Of a DNA stretch of 64,000 nt, positions 25,966-33,558 are shown piece after piece. The stretch is from Devosiaceae bacterium. GTDB lineage: Bacteria > Pseudomonadota > Alphaproteobacteria > Rhizobiales > Devosiaceae. The stretch spans positions 1 through 64,000 of the forward strand of contig JAKISW010000010.1 of NCBI GenBank assembly GCA_021648375.1, read 5' to 3'. The first letter of the stretch is position 1; every line of letters starts with the position of its first letter. The position numbers were made by a program, and so were the translations under genes. Below the pieces are notes generated by a model that made no database searches, was not told where the DNA came from, and was given only the letters and a program-made list of their open reading frames with translations.

Positions 25966-27075
25966 TTAGGCCTTCAAGGCAGGTTCGGTTGGGGCGTGTT
26001 CTGCGCTGACATGTTCCGCGCTGACGTGTTCCGCGCTGACGTGTTCCACACTAGTGTGTTCCTGGGCATATTGGCGCACGGTGTTTACGAACAGGCGAAC
26101 ATTTGAAGTGGGCGTTTTTGGAAGCACCCCATGCCCCAAGGCACTTACCCAGCCGGGAGGAGGACCGGTTTCATAGATTTTATCCAGATATATATGCAGA
26201 TGGGAAAGGAACTCATCCTTGGGTAAAAACAACAAGGTTTGATCAAAGTTACCTTGAGAAAATCCGGTGGGCAGCCTGCCCAAATCTGCGGCCGACCAGC
26301 GATGATCAACCCCAAGACCGGCCAGAATATCTGATTTAAATAGCGGATGATCGTAATGGGAGGGGGTGGTTCCCTTGGTATAAAGCCCTATTTTTTTAGG
26401 AAAACACGAAACCAGTTTTTCAAGATATGGAACCACCAGCGAGTGATAAAGGGAGGGAGAAAGTTCTCCGGCTGCGGTATCAAACATCATTACGATTTCA
26501 GCCCCCGCTTCAAGCTGTTGCCTGGTATTTTCGATCAATACCGGCAGCAACAATTCCATAAACGGATGAAACAGATCCATGGAGCTTTTGGTTTTAATCA
26601 ATGAGCCTTTATGGGTGCCCTCGACCGCATAGGTAAACAGGCTCCACAAGCCGCCATTAAAACCAATCAGGCTTTTGTTATCGGGCAATCGCTGACGGGT
26701 TTTTTTCAACGCCTCGGCCTGAAAAGTTAAGCGCTCGATAGCATTTTGAGAAGTATCAAGCCTTGAAATGGTTTTTGCATCCAAAGAAAATTCAAGTTTT
26801 GGCCCGGTAGAAGTATATTCAAGACCCATGCCAAGAGCCGACAAGATAAACAGGATATCGCTAAACATGATTGAAACATCAAAATCAAAATCATCAATGG
26901 GACCAAGCGCTACCTCTGCCGCCAGGTCAGGAGTTTTGCATAATTTAGTGAATCCATGCTCCTTGCTAAGCACTTGATAATGCTCGTGATAGCGCCCTGC
27001 CTGACGCATGAACCAGATAGGGGGGACAGCTTGGGGAATCCTGTTCAGGGCATTGTAAAACGGAAGGTTATGCAT
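25966..27075 (-). CDS. hemE: Uroporphyrinogen decarboxylase with repetitive C-terminal tail
   Basis: Decarboxylates uroporphyrinogen III to coproporphyrinogen III. The substrate-binding signature is PIWFMRQAGRYHEHYQ; FSDILF and GFNGGLWSLFTY follow. After the normal end of the enzyme comes a ~30-residue tail made of repeats (EHVSA) encoded by a 15-bp tandem array, absent from the family. Forty-one bases downstream of the response regulator gene, the largest gap inside the operon. Confidence 0.94.
   Translation of the reverse strand: MHNLPFYNALNRIPQAVPPIWFMRQAGRYHEHYQVLSKEHGFTKLCKTPDLAAEVALGPIDDFDFDVSIMFSDILFILSALGMGLEYTSTGPKLEFSLDAKTISRLDTSQNAIERLTFQAEALKKTRQRLPDNKSLIGFNGGLWSLFTYAVEGTHKGSLIKTKSSMDLFHPFMELLLPVLIENTRQQLEAGAEIVMMFDTAAGELSPSLYHSLVVPYLEKLVSCFPKKIGLYTKGTTPSHYDHPLFKSDILAGLGVDHRWSAADLGRLPTGFSQGNFDQTLLFLPKDEFLSHLHIYLDKIYETGPPPGWVSALGHGVLPKTPTSNVRLFVNTVRQYAQEHTSVEHVSAEHVSAEHVSAEHAPTEPALKA
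25996..26060. repeat. 15-bp in-frame tandem repeat in the hemE 3' end
   Basis: About four and a half units based on GTGTTCCGCGCTGAC (25996, 26011, 26026, 26041, 26056), the middle ones nearly identical. In frame it encodes repeated EHVSA. Recent slippage expansion is likely, and copy number may vary between strains. Confidence 0.85.
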
Positions 27076-27116
27076 TGTGTTGGTCTTTCGTAATAAAAGT
27101 TATTGCATGATAAAAA

Positions 27117-27785
27117 TCAGATGATTTTCCATTGATATCCAACGCCACGAATTGAGCGTATGGATTTGCCGCCCGCCTCGCCCAAAATCTGGCGCAGGCG
27201 AACTATTGAATTGTCGATGGTTCTGGTGGATGGAAACTGGTCCAGACCAATAAGTTCGTCCAGAATTTCATCCCGGCTGACCGGGCGCGGCGATTGGCGG
27301 ATCAAAATGTTCAACAGTCGAAAATCCCGGTTACTCAAATAAGTGATTTGTCCCTCACCATCGACAACTGACATCTCGGTAAGGTTGATGGTGCGATCGG
27401 CACAGGCAATGGTTTTAACCGGCTCCATATTGCCCCTGAATACCCTTTGAATGCGCAACAGCAATTCCTTAAAAACAAAGGGTTTGGGAATATATTCGGA
27501 TGCCCCAAGCTCATATCCGGCCAGACGTTCACCGGCGTCACTTTGGGCAGTTAAAAACAAAAACGGCGTGGCGGTTTTAAGTTTTGCCATACCGGCAAAT
27601 TCATATCCTGATCCATCGGGAAGTCCCACATCAAGAACCAGGAGATCAAATGTTTCCGTTTTTAGATATTTGGTGGCTGATTTAATTGTTGAAGCCCAAA
27701 TCACCTGATATCCGGCATCATCAAGCCTTTGGCAAAGGGTTGCGCCAAGGGATTGATCATCTTCCAAAAGCAAGATTTTTTTCAT
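27117..27785 (-). CDS. hemR: OmpR-family response regulator, HemR-like
   Basis: Receiver domain at residues 1-118 with acidic pocket EDD at 8-10, phosphoacceptor Asp52 (VLDVGLPDGSG), Thr79 and Lys101; winged-helix DNA-binding domain at ~125-222 ending RSIRGVGYQWKII. Encoded inside the haem operon, its start overlapping the histidine kinase stop by four bases. In Leptospira a two-component pair, HemKR, sits at this exact place between hemL and hemE and controls haem synthesis. The same role is inferred here from synteny and from the repeat upstream of hemA. Confidence 0.85.
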   Translation of the reverse strand: MKKILLLEDDQSLGATLCQRLDDAGYQVIWASTIKSATKYLKTETFDLLVLDVGLPDGSGYEFAGMAKLKTATPFLFLTAQSDAGERLAGYELGASEYIPKPFVFKELLLRIQRVFRGNMEPVKTIACADRTINLTEMSVVDGEGQITYLSNRDFRLLNILIRQSPRPVSRDEILDELIGLDQFPSTRTIDNSIVRLRQILGEAGGKSIRSIRGVGYQWKII

Positions 27786-28648
27786 CCACCCGCCCCCTTT
27801 TTAAGGGTAAGCAAGACCTGAAATCCATCATCGGGGCCGGCTTTTAAATCAGGTTTTGGAAAGCTGACCTTGCCATCCATTTTTGAGACCAGTTGATCAA
27901 CCAGATAAAGGCCAATGCCAGATCCGCTGGTTTTTTCACCAAGGGAAATCATTTTGGCCAATTGTTCGCGCTCGCCATTAAATCCCGAGCCATTATCAGT
28001 GATGCGCAATAAAATTTTATCGGGGTCAATCTTTTGAGTTTTAATAGAAACCCGAGTGGCCTGACCATGTTTTACCGCGTTATTGAACAGGTTTTGAAAT
28101 ATGATTTCCAAAGCACGGCGATCCCCATGGATTTGCTGATCACCATCAAGGATCAGTTCAATTTCAGGCTCATGAAAACGGGTTTTGGCCAGAATTTTCG
28201 AAAGGGAGATATTCTCCATAAAATATGGTGAAACTGCCAAACGAGACAATTCCAAAGAATTTTCCAGCTTCATCTGCAACCTTTTGCTTTCCAGATCAAG
28301 ACGTTGTAAAACCGGGTTATTCTGTTCACGATATTCATCGCGCAACGCCCCTACCTGCATTTGCAGAGAGGTCATAGAATTTTTCAGATCATGGCTGAAA
28401 GCAAGGTGAAAATCATTGAGGGTTTTATAGGATTTTCTCTCCTGAAAAATCAAAAAAACTATTGCTGCCCCACCTGCCAACAAAGCAACAAGAAGAGAAA
28501 CACCTTCAAACTGCAGCATGGTGCGCACATTATCTTCGGCATTGATCTCAATCTGGTTCCAGGTATAGACGAACCACCAACCGGCCAGAGAAACCGTAAA
28601 AACTAGCCAGATAATGGCAATCAGGATTTTGACCCGAAAATGTTTCAC
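27782..28648 (-). CDS. hemK: Sensor histidine kinase, HemK-like, with minimal periplasmic loop
   Basis: A 288-residue kinase. Two membrane helices (~8-27 and ~49-68) enclose a loop of only ~20 residues, then follow the phosphoacceptor His86 in AFSHDLKN, an N box (FQNLFNNAVKHG, ~184-195), G1 DNGSG at 218-222 and G2 SGSGIGL at 241-247. There is no PAS, HAMP or other sensor domain, so the signal may be sensed in or at the membrane. ATGA overlaps join it to hemL upstream and the regulator downstream. The name follows the Leptospira HemKR system and should not be confused with PrmC. Confidence 0.85.
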   Translation of the reverse strand: MKHFRVKILIAIIWLVFTVSLAGWWFVYTWNQIEINAEDNVRTMLQFEGVSLLVALLAGGAAIVFLIFQERKSYKTLNDFHLAFSHDLKNSMTSLQMQVGALRDEYREQNNPVLQRLDLESKRLQMKLENSLELSRLAVSPYFMENISLSKILAKTRFHEPEIELILDGDQQIHGDRRALEIIFQNLFNNAVKHGQATRVSIKTQKIDPDKILLRITDNGSGFNGEREQLAKMISLGEKTSGSGIGLYLVDQLVSKMDGKVSFPKPDLKAGPDDGFQVLLTLKKGAGG

Positions 28649-29955
28649 CCGCCGAGTTTCCTGAAGGCCCTGTCAAATTTCCCCAGAGCTTGCTCCAATA
28701 TATTGTCCGTATGGGCATGGGATAAAAACATCACTTCATAACCACTGGGCGCTAAATATATTCCCTGCTCCAGAAGCGCCAGAAAAAGCGGCTTGAAGCG
28801 CTTATCCAGATCCGCTGGAAATTGCTCCGGAACCGAAGGGGTATTTTTTTCCTCACCGGGAAACAACCAGAGCAGCGAGGAGTTTTGCACTACAGAAATT
28901 TCAAAGGAGGCCCGCTTGGCAAGGGTACGCAATTCATCAGCAAAATTTTTGGCTCGATCATTCAGCTGCTCATATTTACCGGGTGCAGAGGCTTTTTTAA
29001 GGGTCGTTAAACCGGCGCGCATGGAAATGGGGTTGGCGCTAAGAGTTCCGGCCTGATAAACCGGCCCGGCGGGGGCGATCTGCTCCATTATCTGGCGACG
29101 CCCGCCAAAAGCCCCAACCGGAAATCCACCGCCAATGATTTTTCCGTAAGTGATCAGATCAGGCACAATATTTAATACCTGAGCCATACCGCCAAGTGCC
29201 ACCCGAAATCCGGAAATAACCTCGTCAAAAATCAGCAGGGCGCCATGTTCATCAGTGAGAGCACGCAATGCTTCAAGAAATGATTTCTGCAATGGCAAAA
29301 GCCCAAAATTTGCCGGCAATGGTTCAATTATAACCCCGGCAATTTCTGATCCGCAATTTTGGAAAAGATTCTTTAAAGCATCAAGGTCGCCAAGGGGCAA
29401 AACAATGGTGTCTGCAACCTGATTACCAATAACTCCGGCACTCGATGATGCTGCACCTTCCTGAGCCAGTCCACTACCTGCCTTGACCAACATGGAATCC
29501 ACGTGACCATGATAACAGCCATCAAATTTAACGATTTTTTGCCGCCCCGTAAATCCGCGAGCCAGCCTTAGAGCGCTCATCACAGCTTCAGTGCCAGAAG
29601 TTACAAACCTTACGCTTTCCACAGCCGGAATTTTTTCAACAATCCATTCGGCAAGTTCCAAAGAATAAGGATCGGCAGCGCCAAGAGACCAGACATCACC
29701 AACAGCGCGCAGCACTTCCATTTCCACATCAGAATCCCGGTGCCCCAATATCAGGGGGCCAAAACTCTGGCAAAAATCAATATATTTATTGCCGTCAACA
29801 TCGGTAATCGTTGCGCCCTGAGCGCTGGCAAAAAACACCGGCGGTCTGTCAAGTCCCTTGAATGAGCGGACAGGGCTATGAACGCCACCCGGCGTTACTT
29901 TTTTTGAGCGCTCAAACAGGTCTGCGTTTTTGGTGGTACTAATAGTCTTGCTCAT
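28645..29955 (-). CDS. hemL: Glutamate-1-semialdehyde 2,1-aminomutase
   Basis: Converts glutamate-1-semialdehyde to 5-aminolevulinate, the second C5-pathway step. PLP lysine is Lys272 in LITYGKIIGGGFPVGAFGG, and the start (FERSKKVTPGGVHSPVRSF) is that of GSAM and not of general aminotransferases. With hemA it proves a C5 route, unusual for an alphaproteobacterium. Overlaps hemB upstream and the kinase downstream by four bases each. Confidence 0.96.
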   Translation of the reverse strand: MSKTISTTKNADLFERSKKVTPGGVHSPVRSFKGLDRPPVFFASAQGATITDVDGNKYIDFCQSFGPLILGHRDSDVEMEVLRAVGDVWSLGAADPYSLELAEWIVEKIPAVESVRFVTSGTEAVMSALRLARGFTGRQKIVKFDGCYHGHVDSMLVKAGSGLAQEGAASSSAGVIGNQVADTIVLPLGDLDALKNLFQNCGSEIAGVIIEPLPANFGLLPLQKSFLEALRALTDEHGALLIFDEVISGFRVALGGMAQVLNIVPDLITYGKIIGGGFPVGAFGGRRQIMEQIAPAGPVYQAGTLSANPISMRAGLTTLKKASAPGKYEQLNDRAKNFADELRTLAKRASFEISVVQNSSLLWLFPGEEKNTPSVPEQFPADLDKRFKPLFLALLEQGIYLAPSGYEVMFLSHAHTDNILEQALGKFDRAFRKLGG

Positions 29956-30935
29956 AGTGCTGGCACTCCAAGGACTAATGCCTTGCGGGCACCATATGTA
30001 ATGATAAATTGCGCCCCGGCCCGCCTGTAAACCTGCCAGGTTTCAAGCAATGCCTTGTCAAAATCGGCAAAACCCTCCCGAGCCAACAAGTCCAGGGCGG
30101 CATATTCACCACTAACCTGATAGACGCCGACCGGCAGGTGAGTTTTTTTGCGGATGGGGGCAAGCAGATCAATGCTGGTCATGCCCGGTTTCAACATCAG
30201 CAAATCAGCACCCTCATCAGCACAGCGAATGGAAGCGTTAATGGCATCATCGCGATTTCTCACATCAATCTGATATTGTTTGCGATCACCAAAGGCGGGT
30301 GACGAATCCGCCGCATCGCGAAACGGGCCATAGAACTGGCTGGCAAATTTGGTTGAATAGCTCATAATAGGGATGTGATTAAATGCATTTTGATCAAGAT
30401 TAGCGCGAATTGCCGCCACCCTTCCATCCATCATATCGCTTGGCGCAATACCATCGGCACCGGCCTGAGCAAAAGCAAGGGCATAGGAAGAAAGAGCCTC
30501 TAGCGTGGCTTCAAGATCAATATTTGGCGCAACAACCCCATTTTTTGAAAGCTGATTTTGCTCATGAAACAGGCAGCAATGACCAAGGGGGGAAGTGGAG
30601 CATAAACAGGTATCGACCCACAAATGAATATCAGAACCAAATCGCTCTTTAATATCTGTTATAATTTGCGCCCCTGAATCGGGAGAAACTCCCTTGGCAG
30701 CGGGAAGCGGGAACAACATAAAATTGCGCACGGATTGGGCCAGATCGCTTTCAATCTGTTTTAGCGCTGCCTCAAGCCCCATGCGAAAATTGCCGGGCAG
30801 CCCCAGTAATTCCTTAGATCCTATAAGGCCCTGTTCAACAAAAACAGGCTGCACAAGTTTTGCCACACTCAAACCATCCCCGGCCAGCAATTCGCGAATA
30901 ATAGGGGTGGCACGGTTGCGCATCAATCGTTTCAT
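29952..30935 (-). CDS. hemB: Porphobilinogen synthase, zinc type
   Basis: Condenses two 5-aminolevulinates to porphobilinogen. Schiff-base lysines are Lys196 (YSTKFAS) and Lys249 (LMLKPGM). Zinc cysteines 110, 112 and 120 are all present (DTCLCSTSPLGHC), as in E. coli. Rhizobial HemB instead has an aspartate-rich, magnesium-type site, so this protein is not the usual alphaproteobacterial version. Four-base overlaps at both ends join it to hemC/D and hemL. Confidence 0.95.
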   Translation of the reverse strand: MKRLMRNRATPIIRELLAGDGLSVAKLVQPVFVEQGLIGSKELLGLPGNFRMGLEAALKQIESDLAQSVRNFMLFPLPAAKGVSPDSGAQIITDIKERFGSDIHLWVDTCLCSTSPLGHCCLFHEQNQLSKNGVVAPNIDLEATLEALSSYALAFAQAGADGIAPSDMMDGRVAAIRANLDQNAFNHIPIMSYSTKFASQFYGPFRDAADSSPAFGDRKQYQIDVRNRDDAINASIRCADEGADLLMLKPGMTSIDLLAPIRKKTHLPVGVYQVSGEYAALDLLAREGFADFDKALLETWQVYRRAGAQFIITYGARKALVLGVPAL

Positions 30936-32515
30936 TTACCTGTCCTAGTTTCTTGTCTGGTTTTTTGCCGGTCTTTAATTTGATTTTGCCAATCCTGCTC
31001 GCTGACAAATGGGATAATTGTAGCCCCCTCACCCAGAGTTTGACGGATTGTAGCAAATGTTCTGCCCAGACCACAGGCATGAATGCCATTGGCAATTTCA
31101 GGGGCCAATTCAAGCGCCCTTTTGAAGGCGGTGCCGCTGCGCCAGTAAAAATATTGCTCTCCGTTAAGATTAAGCTCATCCATGCGGGGCAGCAAACGAT
31201 AGGTATTGATGCGGTTTTGCAGCGGACTTTGATCATGGGATAAAGACAGCCAATCTGGAGACCTGCCCAACAGATTATCAATCCGGCGCGGTTTGAACCG
31301 GCTCGGCTCGAACGCGCCAAGATTATCATCGACCCCGTTTACCCAGATATTTTTTTGGGCAAAATTATACCAGCTGGAGACACCGCTGGCCCAAACAATC
31401 TGGCCGTTGATTTCTTTTAGATATTCAGCGGGAATATGAGTGGAGGCCAAAAATATCTCGTTGGCACGTGAAATTTTTCCCTTGTTCTCAAGGGAAGCAA
31501 AAATTGGCTCGCGCTTGAACAGGCAAGAATATCTGGACGGGAGAAAAACCTGTTCGGATTTAATATTTTTCGGCAAGGAGTTTTTGCTTTCCATGGAAAA
31601 GGCCTGCAAAATATTCCCTTTTTCAGTCTCACCGCGCAAAGATATGACTTTTCCATGCAAATTGCTTTGAACCCAGACGCCAATTTTTTGGTGGCAGCCA
31701 CCTCCATGGGAGGCCAAAATTTTGCGCTCTTCACTAACATCATCAAAAGTGGTCTTGCAATTTATAGCCTCAAGAATTTTGGCCAGATCAGAGCGGTTTG
31801 ATGCCGTTTCAATTACTAAAGCACCCTGAGCAGCCGCAGGCGGATTTTGACTTGCAGGCAATACCATCCAGTGGCATTTATTGATTGCCTGCCTTAAAAT
31901 TTTGACCGAGGCGGAAAAATCATCGCCATCCCTGCTAAATTGTTCTGCCTCAAGCAGCCGATCAATTGCCGCCTTGGCAACCACCAGACCATCGCTTTGA
32001 TTTTCTTCACTCAACTGGAGCATTTTATCTATTCTGGTCTGGATATTGCCCCGTACCGCATCAAACGAGACGTTTTCAAGACCGCCGGGAAAGGCCTTTG
32101 GTAAAAAACTTTGCAGATTATGGGCGCGGCGGGGAGACGATGATAAAATGCGCAGGATTTTGCTTTTTTGGGCCCTTTTAACACCTGCTTTGGTCACCAA
32201 CAGCAAATCCCGGTGATCGGCGCGGGGCATGGTTGCGGCCAGAACCGTTTTTTCATTAGAAGTGGTAGGCAAATCCTTCCATGAATGCACAACAATATCC
32301 ACTTCGCCACTCTCAAGCTGTCGGATAAAATCCTGGGTAAACACCCCCTGTTCAGGCATTTTCCATAAAGGATCATGCTGATTGCGATCGCCAAGGGACG
32401 AGGAAAACCTGTAAGTAATTTTCAGCTCAGAGTGATTTTTCTGAAGCGCATCCCCAACCATATAGGCTTGAATACGGGCCAGATCGCTTTTTCTGGCAGC
32501 AATGGTCAGGCGCAT
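30932..32515 (-). CDS. hemC: Fused hydroxymethylbilane synthase / uroporphyrinogen-III synthase-like protein
   Basis: Residues 1-~340 are HemC: RKSDLARIQA, catalytic Asp81 in VHSWKDLP, RGNIQTR and the dipyrromethane-anchoring Cys274 in HGGGCHQKIG. Residues ~345-527 form a second domain whose weak pattern (YFYWRSGTAFKRALE, ACGLGRTFATIRQTLGEGA) fits HemD. No separate hemD exists in the operon. HemC/HemD fusion is known from the Leptospira haem locus. HemC is certain; HemD rests on position, length and a loose motif match. It overlaps hemA by ten bases. Confidence 0.88.
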   Translation of the reverse strand: MRLTIAARKSDLARIQAYMVGDALQKNHSELKITYRFSSSLGDRNQHDPLWKMPEQGVFTQDFIRQLESGEVDIVVHSWKDLPTTSNEKTVLAATMPRADHRDLLLVTKAGVKRAQKSKILRILSSSPRRAHNLQSFLPKAFPGGLENVSFDAVRGNIQTRIDKMLQLSEENQSDGLVVAKAAIDRLLEAEQFSRDGDDFSASVKILRQAINKCHWMVLPASQNPPAAAQGALVIETASNRSDLAKILEAINCKTTFDDVSEERKILASHGGGCHQKIGVWVQSNLHGKVISLRGETEKGNILQAFSMESKNSLPKNIKSEQVFLPSRYSCLFKREPIFASLENKGKISRANEIFLASTHIPAEYLKEINGQIVWASGVSSWYNFAQKNIWVNGVDDNLGAFEPSRFKPRRIDNLLGRSPDWLSLSHDQSPLQNRINTYRLLPRMDELNLNGEQYFYWRSGTAFKRALELAPEIANGIHACGLGRTFATIRQTLGEGATIIPFVSEQDWQNQIKDRQKTRQETRTGK

Positions 32516-33438
32516 ATATCCTCCCAGCCGAAAGGCCTGAAATGGCGGGTCAAAAAACGCTTTTTTGTCAAAACGTCAACCTCGTCACGGGCTTTTGCAA
32601 CCTTGCGCAATAACAGATCTGAGGTTTTTTCTATTCTGACAAACAGATCATCAAGAGTGATAAGTCGACCACAAATGTCAAGTCGGGTATCTGCGCTTTG
32701 GTCTCTTAAATCCACAATGACCGCAGGACTGGAGCCAGTTGCCTGTAACCAGTGTTTGATTTTTGTGCTTGCAACGGGTGCGGCAATAATCAGCCCCTTA
32801 GGCAGCTCAAATCCCGCTCGGTCATCAAGGGAATAGGTTTTGATATTTTCACCAAGCCTTTTGGGCAATAGCGATGCCTTTGACGGGGAACGAAGATGCA
32901 TATTTATTTCATGCTCGCCTGCAATCAGATATGGCAGAATTTTTTGTGCCAACTGACCACCACCAATCAGGGAGATGGATTTCAGCCCTGCCACATAATG
33001 CGCGCTGATTGATCCATAGGAGCGCAAGCCAATGCCATCAAGAATACTCTTTCGTAACTCCCTGACATCAAGGATCAAATCCTGTGCAATGCGCTTAAAT
33101 CGACTATCTGGCGCAAGGGCAGAAACAAAAATCTTAAACTGTCCAAAGACCTCGGTTTCGGCAAGAATTTTTGATTCCAGTCCACAAAGTACAGACAGCA
33201 ATTTGGCATAGGCCACCTGCCCGCGATAAATTTCACCGCCACAAAAACGGGACGCAATCTTATTTGAATTTGCAGAATTCAATGGGTCCAGGGAGATATA
33301 AATCCGGCGCTGACAGGTTTCAAACAACAGCCAGTCTTGTTGAGCACATTCGTGCCCATCAAGAGAAATATCTGCAAAGCCCTCGGAAGCCTGCAAGGAG
33401 TTTTTAGGAATATGGCAAATGCTCAGGTTTTGGATCAT
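32506..33438 (-). CDS. hemA: Glutamyl-tRNA reductase, short divergent form
   Basis: Reduces glutamyl-tRNA to glutamate-1-semialdehyde. Catalytic Cys42 lies in LLFETCQRR, the GLESKILAETEVFGQFK segment (86-102) matches the family's GLDSMVLGEPQILGQVK, and a Rossmann NADPH motif follows (SLIGGGQLAQKI). At 310 residues it lacks most of the ~100-residue C-terminal dimerisation domain, and the normally conserved His before GLDS is replaced (KLLSVLCGLES). First gene of the overlapping block; no Shine-Dalgarno, and a -10-like TATAAA ends six bases before the ATG. Confidence 0.88.
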   Translation of the reverse strand: MIQNLSICHIPKNSLQASEGFADISLDGHECAQQDWLLFETCQRRIYISLDPLNSANSNKIASRFCGGEIYRGQVAYAKLLSVLCGLESKILAETEVFGQFKIFVSALAPDSRFKRIAQDLILDVRELRKSILDGIGLRSYGSISAHYVAGLKSISLIGGGQLAQKILPYLIAGEHEINMHLRSPSKASLLPKRLGENIKTYSLDDRAGFELPKGLIIAAPVASTKIKHWLQATGSSPAVIVDLRDQSADTRLDICGRLITLDDLFVRIEKTSDLLLRKVAKARDEVDVLTKKRFLTRHFRPFGWEDICA

Positions 33439-33444
33439 TGGTAT

Positions 33445-33474
33445 TTTATAGTTTTGGATTTTTTGTCTTTGTCA
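33445..33474 (-). promoter_or_regulatory. Predicted hemA promoter, possibly leaderless
   Basis: On the minus strand TGACAA (33474-33469), an 18-base spacer and TATAAA (33450-33445) form a sigma-70-like promoter. The -10 lies six bases from the hemA ATG, so the transcript would start at or near the start codon. The -35 overlaps the proximal TGACA of the direct repeat, the position used by OmpR-family activators. Confidence 0.5.
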
Positions 33475-33485
33475 CAGAATTGTCA
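33470..33485 (-). promoter_or_regulatory. HemR-box-like direct repeat TGACA-N6-TGACA
   Basis: Read in the hemA direction, TGACAATTCTGTGACA contains two perfect TGACA half-sites with an 11-bp period, 32-47 bases upstream of the hemA ATG. This is the form I recall for the binding site of Leptospira HemR. On the other strand the core is also that of a PhoB box (TGTCA-N6-TGTCA), so PhoB is an alternative binder; the embedded regulator makes HemR the better guess. Confidence 0.65.
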
Positions 33486-33558
33486 CCAGCGGGTGAAAAA
33501 TGACGCGGGAATAATTGAATCAGGGCAGTAATTTAGGCCAGAAGTCAAATGTAAAGAT

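Noticed and set aside
27117..28648. PhoR/PhoB-type phosphate two-component system
   Set aside because: The upstream repeat has the PhoB box core on one strand, but there are no pst or phoU genes, the kinase lacks a PAS domain, and both genes are locked inside the haem operon.
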